A stretch of 16,195 bases of DNA. Origin: Clostridiales bacterium UBA735 (lineage in GTDB: Bacteria > Bacillota > Clostridia > Oscillospirales > Oscillospiraceae). Of this stretch, positions 6,295 to 12,898 are shown piece by piece; position 1 is the first letter of the stretch, and every line of letters begins with the position of its first letter. Made by a program: the position numbers and the translations under genes. The notes under the pieces were generated by a model. That model was given only the letters and a program-made list of their open reading frames with translations, was not told where the DNA came from and made no database searches. The stretch lies in contig DBLB01000069.1 of assembly GCA_002298695.1 (NCBI GenBank), positions 10,530 to 26,724 of the forward strand, written 5' to 3'.

Positions 6295-7488
6295 ATGTTT
6301 GTATATGCGGACAATGCGGCCACGACAAAGCTCAGCAAGGCCGCGCTCGACGCGATGCTGCCCTGTCTGAACGATATTTACGGCAACCCATCCAGCCTGC
6401 ACTCCGTCGGCCAACGGGCCGCAGAAGCGCTTCAGCAGGCGCGTGAGACGGTCGCTGTCTGCCTCGGCTGCCAGCCGCGTGAGATCTACTTCACCTCCGG
6501 CGGCAGCGAAGCCGACAACCAGGCCATCGTCTCTGCTGCGCGGCTCGGCGCGAAGAAGGGCAAAAAGCACATCATTTCCACGGCGTTTGAGCACCACGCG
6601 GTGCTGCATACGCTGAAAAAGCTCGAAAAAGAGGGCTTTGAGGTCGAACTGCTGCCAGTCGGTGAGATCGGCACTGTCACGGCAGAGCAGGTCAAGGCGG
6701 CCATCCGGCCGGACACCTGCCTCGTGACGATCATGTACGCCAACAACGAGATCGGCTCCATTTTGCCGATCGCGGAGATCGGCGCGGTCTGCAAGGAGGC
6801 GGGCGTGCTGTTCCACACCGACGCGGTTCAGGCCGCCGGTCATCTGCACATCAACGTGCAGGAGCAGAACATCGACATGCTGTCCCTCTCCGGGCACAAG
6901 TTCCACGGACCGAAGGGCGTCGGCGTGCTCTACGCGCGTAAGGGCATCATCCTCACGAACATCATCGAGGGCGGGGCGCAGGAGCGCGGTAAGCGCGCGG
7001 GCACCGAGAATATCCCCGGCATCGTCGGCATGGCCGCAGCACTGAAGGACATGTGCGATCACATCGACGAGAACGCCGCGAAGGTCTCCGCGCTGCGGGA
7101 CAAGCTGATCGCAGGTCTTTCCAAAATTCCGCACAGCATCCTCAACGGCGACCCGGTGAACCGTCTGCCCGGCAACGTGAACTTCTGCTTCGAGGGCATC
7201 GAGGGTGAAAGCCTGCTGCTTCTGCTCGACGACAAGGGCATCTGCGCCAGCTCCGGCAGCGCCTGCACGTCCGGCTCGCTCGACCCCAGCCACGTGCTGC
7301 TCGCCATCGGACGGCCGCACGAAATTGCGCACGGTTCGCTCCGGCTGAGCATCTGCGAATGGAACACGGAGGAAGAGATCAATTATATGCTCACTGTCAT
7401 CCCCGAGGTCGTTGCGTATCTGCGCGGCATGTCCCCGGTGTGGAAGGATCTCGTGAGCGGCAGACGCAGCTTCATGCTGCCAGAATGA
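6295..7488 (+). CDS. iscS: Cysteine desulfurase, IscS/NifS family
   Basis: Encodes 397 residues, a normal length for the family. This PLP enzyme converts cysteine to alanine and hands the sulfur on as a persulfide for Fe-S cluster and thiolated tRNA synthesis. Visible marks: N-terminal YADNAATT, substrate-site [12 protein letters not shown]-binding Lys202 in [10 protein letters not shown], and the persulfide Cys324 in SSGSACTSG on the long mobile loop, which assigns it to the IscS/NifS class rather than SufS. The start at 6295 follows a perfect AAGGAGG at 6281-6287; upstream in-frame codons overlap the promoter and are rejected. iscU begins 14 nt downstream, so the two form an operon, and both probably answer to the Rrf2 gene facing them. 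Confidence 0.95.
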   Translation: MFVYADNAATTKLSKAALDAMLPCLNDIYGNPSSLHSVGQRAAEALQQARETVAVCLGCQPREIYFTSGGSEADNQAIVSAARLGAKKGKKHIISTAFEHHAVLHTLKKLEKEGFEVELLPVGEIGTVTAEQVKAAIRPDTCLVTIMYANNEIGSILPIAEIGAVCKEAGVLFHTDAVQAAGHLHINVQEQNIDMLSLSGHKFHGPKGVGVLYARKGIILTNIIEGGAQERGKRAGTENIPGIVGMAAALKDMCDHIDENAAKVSALRDKLIAGLSKIPHSILNGDPVNRLPGNVNFCFEGIEGESLLLLLDDKGICASSGSACTSGSLDPSHVLLAIGRPHEIAHGSLRLSICEWNTEEEINYMLTVIPEVVAYLRGMSPVWKDLVSGRRSFMLPE

Positions 7489-7502
7489 AAGGAGCGCTTG
7501 TT

Positions 7503-7937
7503 ATGGCATTGTATACAGAAACCGTCATGGATCATTTCCGCAATCCCCGCAACGTCGGCGAGATCCCCGATGCGGACGGCGTCGGCCAGGTCGGCAACGC
7601 GAAATGCGGCGACATCATGAAGATGTACCTGAAGATCAAGGATAACCGCATTGAGGATGCCAAGTTTGAGACCTTCGGCTGCGGCAGCGCGATCGCGTCG
7701 TCCTCCATCGCGACCGAAATGATCAAGGGAAAAACGATCGATGAGGCGCTGGCGCTGACAAATAAGGAAGTTGTCGATGCACTGGGCGGACTGCCGGCGC
7801 ACAAGCTGCACTGCTCGGTGCTGGCAGAAGAGGCGGTCAAGTCGGCGATTCAGGATTATTATGAGCGGAATCACATTCCGTATGACAAGTCGAAATTTCC
7901 GGCGTGTGAGTCCTGTGAATCCTGTCGGATGGTATGA
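7503..7937 (+). CDS. iscU: Fe-S cluster assembly scaffold, IscU/NifU N-domain type
   Basis: Encodes 144 residues. It is the scaffold on which IscS-derived sulfur and iron are assembled before transfer to target proteins. The three conserved scaffold cysteines are present: Cys35 in AKCGD with Asp37 beside it, Cys60 in FGCGSAIASSS, and Cys104 in LHCSVLAEEA. An ATG at 7503 follows AAAGGAG (7488-7494) that overlaps the iscS stop codon, so translation is coupled. Oddity: the protein ends in CESCESC (Cys135, 138, 141), a CxxCxxC tail absent from classical E. coli IscU; I cannot say how common it is among clostridial homologues. The long NifU C-terminal domain is absent. Confidence 0.93.
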   Translation: MALYTETVMDHFRNPRNVGEIPDADGVGQVGNAKCGDIMKMYLKIKDNRIEDAKFETFGCGSAIASSSIATEMIKGKTIDEALALTNKEVVDALGGLPAHKLHCSVLAEEAVKSAIQDYYERNHIPYDKSKFPACESCESCRMV

Positions 7938-7946
7938 ACAGAATAA

Positions 7947-7981
7947 AAAACGGGGAAGCGGAACATCCGCTTCCCTGTTTT
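7947..7981. terminator. Bidirectional terminator between iscU and the Rrf2 gene
   Basis: AAAACGGGGAAGCGGA (7947-7962) pairs with TCCGCTTCCCTGTTTT (7966-7981) around a 3-nt loop with a single G/T mismatch. T tracts follow on the plus strand (TTTT) and on the minus strand (TTTTTTATT), so it can serve the convergent genes on both sides. The core stem equals that of 6035-6072. Confidence 0.85.
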
Positions 7982-8000
7982 ACTGTCTTGGATCGAAAAT

Positions 8001-8021
8001 GATGAAGCGCTGCGCTTCATC
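8001..8021 (-). terminator. Weak hairpin downstream of the Rrf2 gene
   Basis: GATGAAGCG (8001-8009) and CGCTTCATC (8013-8021) form a 9-bp perfect stem with a 3-nt loop. On the minus strand it is followed by ATTTTC, a short T tract. It may terminate the Rrf2 transcript before the stronger hairpin at 7947-7981. The AAACCGGTTT palindrome at 8041-8050 lies in the same gap. Confidence 0.4.
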
Positions 8022-8073
8022 GAGGAAATGCCCGAATGGAAAACCGGTTTTCTGGTCGGGAGAAGATGGGCGG

Positions 8074-8508
8074 TCATGTTTTGGGGCAGCCGCCGATCTC
8101 GTCGCCGGATTCGAGGAGACTGGTCAGCGTAACGCCGTCGAGATAGCCGCCGATCAGTGTTTCAAGCTTTTCCCAGACCGGCAGCGTCCGGCAGCTGCCG
8201 GCCTTCGGGCAGGCCGACGCGCCGGGTTCCAGACACGAGACCGGGGCCAGCGAGCCCTCGGCCAGGCGCAGGATTTCGCCGACGGAATATGCTTCCGGCA
8301 CTCGCACCAGGCGGTAGCCGCCGCCTTTGCCGCGCTGGCCCTCGACAAGGCCGGCTTTCGAGAGCGTGGCGATGATGCTTTCGAGGTATTTTTCGGACAC
8401 CTCCTGCCGCTCGGCGATGACGGGCAGGGGAATATAGGCGCCGGGCGGCTGCTGCGCCAGATCGAGCATGGTGCGCAGCGCATAGCGGCCTTTTGTGGAA
8501 ATCAGCAT
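8074..8508 (-). CDS. iscR: Rrf2-family Fe-S-responsive regulator, IscR-like
   Basis: Encodes 144 residues on the minus strand. The N-terminus MLISTKGRYALRTMLDLA is the Rrf2 hallmark, followed by a winged helix and the wing GQRGKGGGYRL. Three cysteines at 92, 100 and 106 (CLEPGASACPKAGSC) sit where IscR binds its [2Fe-2S] cluster (E. coli Cys92, 98, 104). CymR-type Rrf2 proteins lack these, so Fe-S sensing is the better guess; an NsrR-like nitric oxide sensor remains possible. The start at 8508 is preferred because AAAGGAAAGG stands at proper spacing; ATGs at 8517 and 8535 are too close to that site or before it. The gene converges on iscSU and diverges from ktrB. A palindrome in its own promoter suggests autoregulation. 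Confidence 0.9.
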   Translation of the reverse strand: MLISTKGRYALRTMLDLAQQPPGAYIPLPVIAERQEVSEKYLESIIATLSKAGLVEGQRGKGGGYRLVRVPEAYSVGEILRLAEGSLAPVSCLEPGASACPKAGSCRTLPVWEKLETLIGGYLDGVTLTSLLESGDEIGGCPKT

Positions 8509-8527
8509 GGAGATCATCCTTTCCTTT

Positions 8528-8542
8528 ATAAACATAGTTTAT
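8528..8542. promoter_or_regulatory. Candidate autoregulatory operator of the Rrf2 gene
   Basis: ATAAAC-ATA-GTTTAT is a perfect 15-bp inverted repeat. Read on the minus strand it contains AAAC-TAT-GTTT, the core of the operator at 6243-6255 before iscS. It lies just after the predicted transcription start and overlaps the ribosome site region. Confidence 0.55.
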
Positions 8543-8549
8543 CACTGGG

Positions 8550-8578
8550 GTTATAAAATAGCAAGCGATTTCCGGCAA
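8550..8578 (-). promoter_or_regulatory. Predicted promoter of the Rrf2 gene
   Basis: On the minus strand, TTGCCG (8578-8573), a 17-nt spacer, then TATAAC (8555-8550). The match is moderate but the spacing is ideal and the palindrome at 8528-8542 follows directly. Confidence 0.5.
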
Positions 8579-8605
8579 AAAAACGCCTGTATGGCACATC
8601 CCGGC

Positions 8606-8635
8606 TTGACAAACGGAAAAAGATACATATATTAT
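8606..8635 (+). promoter_or_regulatory. Predicted promoter of the ktrBA-dprA-topA gene run
   Basis: Perfect TTGACA (8606-8611) with TATATT (8628-8633, 16-nt spacer) or TATTAT (8630-8635, 18-nt spacer) as the -10 box. The AT-rich block stands out sharply from its GC-rich surroundings. Divergent from the Rrf2 promoter. Confidence 0.65.
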
Positions 8636-8640
8636 AAAGC

Positions 8641-8850
8641 AAACGTCAGTTGACAGGCATGTGTGCGCGCTGCGGGCCGTCCGGCGGGTTTCCCGACCCG
8701 TTTTGCGGGGAAGAACCGAAGGCCGGAAGGGCAGATGCGGCAGATGGGCCGTGTGCAGAAAGGCTATGGCGCAGGATGCCGTTTCGCCCCTGGATGGCCG
8801 TGTGCTTGCCGGATGACGCAGTGAAATTCCAAAACAGCGGAGGCTTTTTC
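8641..8850 (+). other. Structured 5' leader of ktrB, about 200 nt
   Basis: Non-coding under the chosen start. TCCGGC (8680-8685) can pair with GCCGGA (8722-8727), enclosing CGGGT (8685-8689) with ACCCG (8696-8700) followed by TTTTG. A competing pairing CCCG (8697-8700) with CGGG (8706-8709) is possible. Potassium transporter genes of Firmicutes often carry c-di-AMP (ydaO) riboswitches, but I do not recognise that consensus here. An in-frame extension through this region (from 8650) lacks a ribosome site and is Arg/Cys/Gly-rich without membrane character. Confidence 0.4.
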
Positions 8851-10224
8851 TTGGCAATCAAGTCGTTTTTTACCGGTTTGCGGCAGCGGCTGCGCCGCAT
8901 GCGCCCGCCGCAGATCATTGTACTGGTGTTTCTGGCGCTGATCCTGGCGGGCGGCGGGCTGCTCTGCCTGCCTGCGGCAAGCCGGAGCGGGCAGCCGACG
9001 GATTTTCTGACCAGCCTGTTTACGGCCACATCGGCGACCTGCGTCACGGGCCTGATCCGGGTGGACACAGGGACATACTGGAGCGGATTCGGACAGGCGG
9101 TCATTCTGGCCCTGATCCAGATCGGCGGTCTCGGTTTCATGACCATCGCGTCGATTTTCTTCTTCGCGCTGCGGCGGAAGATCGGGCTGCGGCAGCGGCT
9201 GGTCATCGCGCAGGCGCTCAGCCTCGACCACATCAGCGGCGTGGTCGGTCTGGTACGCAACGTGCTGCTGGGGACGCTGGCTGTGGAGGGTGCAGGCGCG
9301 CTGATCCTGACGCTGCGGTTCTGGCCGGCGTTCGGGTTTGGACGGGCGCTTTGGTACGGTGTGTTTCACTCCGTTTCGGCCTTCTGCAATGCGGGCTTTG
9401 ACGTGCTGGGCGACCTGGATGCGGGCGGCAGCCTCTGCGGCTATGTGACCGACCCGGTCGTGAACCTGACGATCATGGCGCTCATCGTGATCGGCGGGCT
9501 TGGATTTGCTGTTTGGGGCGACGTGCGGAAAAACCGGAAGTTTTCGCGCATGAGCGTTTATACGCGCCTGGTACTGTCTATTTCCCTCGGGCTGATCCTG
9601 GGCGGCGCGGCGCTGATCGCACTGCTGGAATGGTACAATCCGGAAACGCTTGGAAACCTTTCCATGCCCGGCAAGCTGCTGGCAGCGTGCTTCCAGTCGG
9701 TGACGCTCCGCACGGCGGGGTTTGCCAGCTTCGACCAGAATGCGATGCGCGACGTGACGAAGGCCGTGTGCGACGTGCTGATGTTCATTGGCGGCTCGTC
9801 CGGGTCAACGGCGGGCGGCGTGAAGACGGTGACGCTTGGCGTTGTGGTGCTGGCAGCCATCGGGACAGCCCGGGGCAGAAGCCATGTTACGGCGTTCAAG
9901 CGGACGATCTCGCCCAATGCGGTTTCCAATGCCGCGGCGATCACGCTGCTGGTGCTGTCGCTGGCATTTGCGGGCGCGGGCGCGATCTCTGTGATCGACG
10001 GCGTCAGTCTGGACAATGCCGTCTTTGAGACGATCTCGGCGCTCTGTACGGTGGGCCTGACAACGGGAATCACACCGGCGCTCAGTCTGACGTCGTGCCT
10101 GATTTTAATTGTATTCATGTTTTTTGGCCGCGTGGGCATCATGACCATCAGCGTGGGCTTCATGATGGCAAACCGCGCGGAGGATCGGATGGAATATGCG
10201 CAGACCAGCGTCATGATCGGATAG
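8851..10224 (+). CDS. ktrB: Potassium uptake membrane subunit, TrkH/KtrB family
   Basis: Encodes 457 residues, a usual KtrB length. It is the membrane pore of a Trk/Ktr potassium transporter. All four pore-loop filters are seen: TCVTGL (63-68), NAGF (180-183), TAGF (288-291) and TVGL (400-403), each with the conserved Gly, arranged in four membrane-pore-membrane units. GGSSGSTAGG before the last repeats is also typical of the family. The TTG start at 8851 is chosen because GGAGG (8839-8843) stands 7 nt upstream and the protein then begins with the short basic cytoplasmic segment expected before the first membrane helix; upstream ATGs have poor sites. The TAG stop lies within TAGGAGG, the ribosome site of ktrA, so the pair is translationally coupled. 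Confidence 0.92.
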   Translation: MAIKSFFTGLRQRLRRMRPPQIIVLVFLALILAGGGLLCLPAASRSGQPTDFLTSLFTATSATCVTGLIRVDTGTYWSGFGQAVILALIQIGGLGFMTIASIFFFALRRKIGLRQRLVIAQALSLDHISGVVGLVRNVLLGTLAVEGAGALILTLRFWPAFGFGRALWYGVFHSVSAFCNAGFDVLGDLDAGGSLCGYVTDPVVNLTIMALIVIGGLGFAVWGDVRKNRKFSRMSVYTRLVLSISLGLILGGAALIALLEWYNPETLGNLSMPGKLLAACFQSVTLRTAGFASFDQNAMRDVTKAVCDVLMFIGGSSGSTAGGVKTVTLGVVVLAAIGTARGRSHVTAFKRTISPNAVSNAAAITLLVLSLAFAGAGAISVIDGVSLDNAVFETISALCTVGLTTGITPALSLTSCLILIVFMFFGRVGIMTISVGFMMANRAEDRMEYAQTSVMIG

Positions 10225-10235
10225 GAGGACGCACA

Positions 10236-10883
10236 ATGAAGAAAACATATGCGGTGATCGGCCTCGGGCGGTTCGGGACCGCCGTGGCAGAGCGGCTTTA
10301 CGCGCTGGGCAGCGAGGTGCTCGTCATCGACAGCAGCGCGGAGCGGATACAAAAAATGGAATCCCACGTGACCTACGCTGTGGTGGCGGATGCGCGGGAT
10401 GAGGAGGTGCTGCGGTCGCTGGCAGTGCGGAATTACGACTGCGCCGTGGTGGCCATCGGTTCCGATCTGGCGGCAAGCATCGTCATCACGATGAACCTCA
10501 AGGAGCTCGGCGTGCCGCAGGTCATCTGCAAGGCCGAGGGCGATACGCAGAAGCGAGCACTGGAAAAGGTGGGTGCGGACAAGGTCGTGATCCCGGAGCG
10601 CGAGGCCGGCGTGAAGCTGGCGCAGGCCGTCACATCGTCAAGCATCCTTGATTTCATCGAGCTGTCCGACCAGTACGGCATTGCCGAGGTACAGCTCCCG
10701 GCTGCTTGGGCCGGAAAAAGCCTGCGCGAGCTGAATATCCGCGCAAAATACGGCGTGAATATCATTGCCATCCGGGCCAACGGGAAAATCAATGTGGTGC
10801 CCGCGGTGGATGCGCCGCTTCCGGAGGGCTGCGTGCTCGTGGCCGTTGGCGCAAACGACAAACTGACGAGGCTGAAGGAATGA
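10236..10883 (+). CDS. ktrA: Potassium channel gating subunit KtrA (TrkA/RCK family)
   Basis: Encodes 215 residues. It forms the cytoplasmic ring that gates KtrB. The RCK_N Rossmann domain occupies about residues 1-125 with GLGRFG (9-14) and the acidic Asp32 at the end of the second strand, which bind ATP/ADP or NAD(H). RCK_C follows at about 135-215, and in Firmicutes this domain commonly binds c-di-AMP, which closes the transporter. A single RCK unit and the length fit KtrA rather than the doubled E. coli TrkA. The start follows TAGGAGG at 10222-10228. Its stop overlaps the next start by 4 nt (ATGA), so the housekeeping genes downstream are tied to it. Confidence 0.92.
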   Translation: MKKTYAVIGLGRFGTAVAERLYALGSEVLVIDSSAERIQKMESHVTYAVVADARDEEVLRSLAVRNYDCAVVAIGSDLAASIVITMNLKELGVPQVICKAEGDTQKRALEKVGADKVVIPEREAGVKLAQAVTSSSILDFIELSDQYGIAEVQLPAAWAGKSLRELNIRAKYGVNIIAIRANGKINVVPAVDAPLPEGCVLVAVGANDKLTRLKE

Positions 10884-11632
10884 GAGAAGAACGGATCACC
10901 AGCCGGCAGAATCCGCTGCTTCGCCACGCGAAAAAGCTGCTCACGTCCCGGAGCTACCGGGAGCGCTGCGGTGAGTTTGCCGCGGACGGAACGAAGCTGC
11001 TGGCCGAGGCAGCCCGGTGGGTGCCGGGGCTGCATACGGTTCTTGCGGCCGACGATGTCGAATTATGTCGGCTTCCGCCGGACGTCCGTGTTGTGCGGCT
11101 GCCGCGCGGCGTGATGGAGAGCGTTTCCCAGATGGACGCGCCGCAGGGGGCGATCTTCCTCTGCAAGATGCCGGAGGAAGCCGCGGCGGATATCCGCCCC
11201 GGGACGCTTCTGCTCGACGGGATCCAGGATCCCGGGAATCTCGGGACGATCCTGCGGACGGCGGATGCGCTGGCGGTACCGGCAGTGCTGCTGCCGGGCT
11301 GTGCGGATGTGTGGAGCCCGAAGACGGTGCGCGCGTCGATGGGCGCGGTGTTCCGCACGCCGCCCGTCCATATGACGCGGGAGGCTGCCGTTGCGAACTG
11401 TCGCGAAAACGGCATTCGGCTGCTGGCCACGGCGCTGCGGGACGATGCGCGCGATCTGCGCGAGGAGGCACTGGCCGAGACGGCGGTCGTCATCGGGTCG
11501 GAGGGCCAGGGCGTCTGCCGGGAGCTGCTGGATGCGGCGGACGGTACGGTCATCATCCCGATGCAGAAGCATTGTGAATCGCTGAACGCGGCGGTGGCTG
11601 CGGCGATCGTTATGTGGCAGATGAAGCGCTGA
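10880..11632 (+). CDS. SpoU/TrmH-family RNA 2'-O-methyltransferase
   Basis: Encodes 250 residues. It transfers a methyl group from S-adenosylmethionine to a ribose 2'-hydroxyl in rRNA or tRNA. The N-terminal 95 or so residues fit the SpoU substrate-binding domain (opening ITSRQNPLLRHAKKL). The C-terminal SPOUT knot shows the three family motifs: DGIQDPGNLGTILRTADA (about 112-129) with the catalytic Asn and Arg, GSEGQGV (about 206), and ESLNAAVAAAI (about 233) that lines the cofactor site. It is close to the RlmB/TsnR group, but the exact target base cannot be read from sequence. The ATG overlaps the ktrA stop by 4 nt, and the AAGGA (10875-10879) directly before it is close, so coupling probably matters. 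dprA begins 20 nt downstream. Confidence 0.9.
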   Translation: MREERITSRQNPLLRHAKKLLTSRSYRERCGEFAADGTKLLAEAARWVPGLHTVLAADDVELCRLPPDVRVVRLPRGVMESVSQMDAPQGAIFLCKMPEEAAADIRPGTLLLDGIQDPGNLGTILRTADALAVPAVLLPGCADVWSPKTVRASMGAVFRTPPVHMTREAAVANCRENGIRLLATALRDDARDLREEALAETAVVIGSEGQGVCRELLDAADGTVIIPMQKHCESLNAAVAAAIVMWQMKR

Positions 11633-11651
11633 GCGGAAAGGCGGGAGCGGC

Positions 11652-12878
11652 TTGCTGGAATACTGGCTGTGGCTGACGACCCGGCGCGGGCTGGGCAATC
11701 AGGGAATGCACGCGGTGCTGCGGCGTTTTGGAACGCCGGAGGCGGCTTTCTATGCCGATACGGAGAGCCTGCGCGGCATCGAGGGGCTGAAAGACGCCGC
11801 GCCGCTGGCCGACAAGGATCTTGCGGAGCCGCGCCGGATCCTGGAGGAATGCCACCGGAACAGCATCCACATCCTCACGTGGCAGGATGCGGCCTATCCG
11901 GCCCGGCTGCGCGCCATCGACGCACCGCCCGTGCTGCTCTACTATCAGGGGACGCTTCCGGATTTTGACGCGGAGCCGGTCATCGCCATGGTCGGCACGC
12001 GGAAGGCGTCGCTCTACGGCATGCAGCAGGCAAAAATGCTCGGCTATCAGCTCGGGCGGCTTGGCGCGATCGTGATATCCGGCGGCGCGGCGGGCATCGA
12101 TACCATGTGCCTCACCGGGGCGCTGACTGCCGGACGGCCGGTCGCGGCCGTGCTGGGCTGCGGGGTGGATATCGCCTATCCGGCGAAAAACCGCGGCCTG
12201 TTCGAGGACATCCGCTATCATGGCTGCCTTCTCAGCGAATACCCGCCCGGAACGCCGCCGCTGCCGGAGCATTTTCCGGTGCGGAACCGGATCTTGAGCG
12301 GACTGGCGCTCGGCGTGGTGGTCGTGGAAGCGCCGAAACAGAGCGGCGCGCTCATCACGGCCAGCCGCGCGCTGGAGCAGGGGCGCGACGTGTTCGCGCT
12401 GCCGGCCAACGTCGGCAGTCCCACTTCCGCCGGAAATTTGCAGCTGCTCAAGGACGGCGCCATTCTGATCGAAGAGGGCTGGGACGTGATGCGCGAATAT
12501 GCCGCACTGTATCCGGATCGGGTCGCGCCGCAGCCCGCCGCCGTGCCGATGACGCTCGCACCGGAGGAACAGACGGAAAACCGGGCAGCGCGGAAAGTGG
12601 CCGAAACGCGGCGTGTGCCGGAAAAAGCCGACAAAAAAGCCATTGACAATCCGGAAAACAGGGATTATATTGACGTACAGGAAATTTCAGACAAGCTCAG
12701 CCCCGACGAACGGACGGTGCTGGAGCTGCTCCGGGGCCGGACGTTGGCCATGGATGAGCTCATCGACCGGGCACAACTGCCCGCAGCGCGCGTGCTGTCC
12801 ACGGTGACGCTGCTGGAGGTCAAGCAATACATCAGGCGCCTGCCGGGGAAACGGTTTTCCCTTGCAGAGAAGAAATAG
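11652..12878 (+). CDS. dprA: DNA processing protein DprA (Smf)
   Basis: Encodes 408 residues. It binds incoming single-stranded DNA and loads RecA during natural transformation, and it is also kept by bacteria not known to be transformable. The N-terminal region (about 1-90) has a SAM/helix-hairpin-like pattern. The Rossmann core shows VGTRKAS (about 114), ISGGAAGID (about 141), FPVRNRILSG and SGALITASRALEQGRDVFALP. A charged, disordered linker (about 300-345) leads to a winged-helix DprA C-terminal domain (LSPDERTVLELLRG onwards). The start is TTG at 11652 with GGGAG 4 nt upstream; this is a weak site and no better in-frame start is visible. topA follows with a 20-nt gap, the dprA-topA order found in many Firmicutes. 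Confidence 0.92.
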   Translation: MLEYWLWLTTRRGLGNQGMHAVLRRFGTPEAAFYADTESLRGIEGLKDAAPLADKDLAEPRRILEECHRNSIHILTWQDAAYPARLRAIDAPPVLLYYQGTLPDFDAEPVIAMVGTRKASLYGMQQAKMLGYQLGRLGAIVISGGAAGIDTMCLTGALTAGRPVAAVLGCGVDIAYPAKNRGLFEDIRYHGCLLSEYPPGTPPLPEHFPVRNRILSGLALGVVVVEAPKQSGALITASRALEQGRDVFALPANVGSPTSAGNLQLLKDGAILIEEGWDVMREYAALYPDRVAPQPAAVPMTLAPEEQTENRAARKVAETRRVPEKADKKAIDNPENRDYIDVQEISDKLSPDERTVLELLRGRTLAMDELIDRAQLPAARVLSTVTLLEVKQYIRRLPGKRFSLAEKK

Positions 12879-12898
12879 ATTTGGAGAACACTGACAAT

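Noticed and set aside
6247..7332. 361-codon minus-strand open frame opposite iscS
   Set aside because: iscS is unmistakable on the plus strand; the opposite frame is a codon-bias artefact.
8650..8850. N-terminal extension of the potassium transporter from codons upstream of 8851
   Set aside because: Adds 67 residues without membrane or family character, has no good ribosome site, while TTG at 8851 has GGAGG at ideal spacing.
8650..8850. c-di-AMP (ydaO) riboswitch before ktrB
   Set aside because: The context fits but I could not match the conserved sequence blocks by eye; kept only as a possibility within the leader finding.
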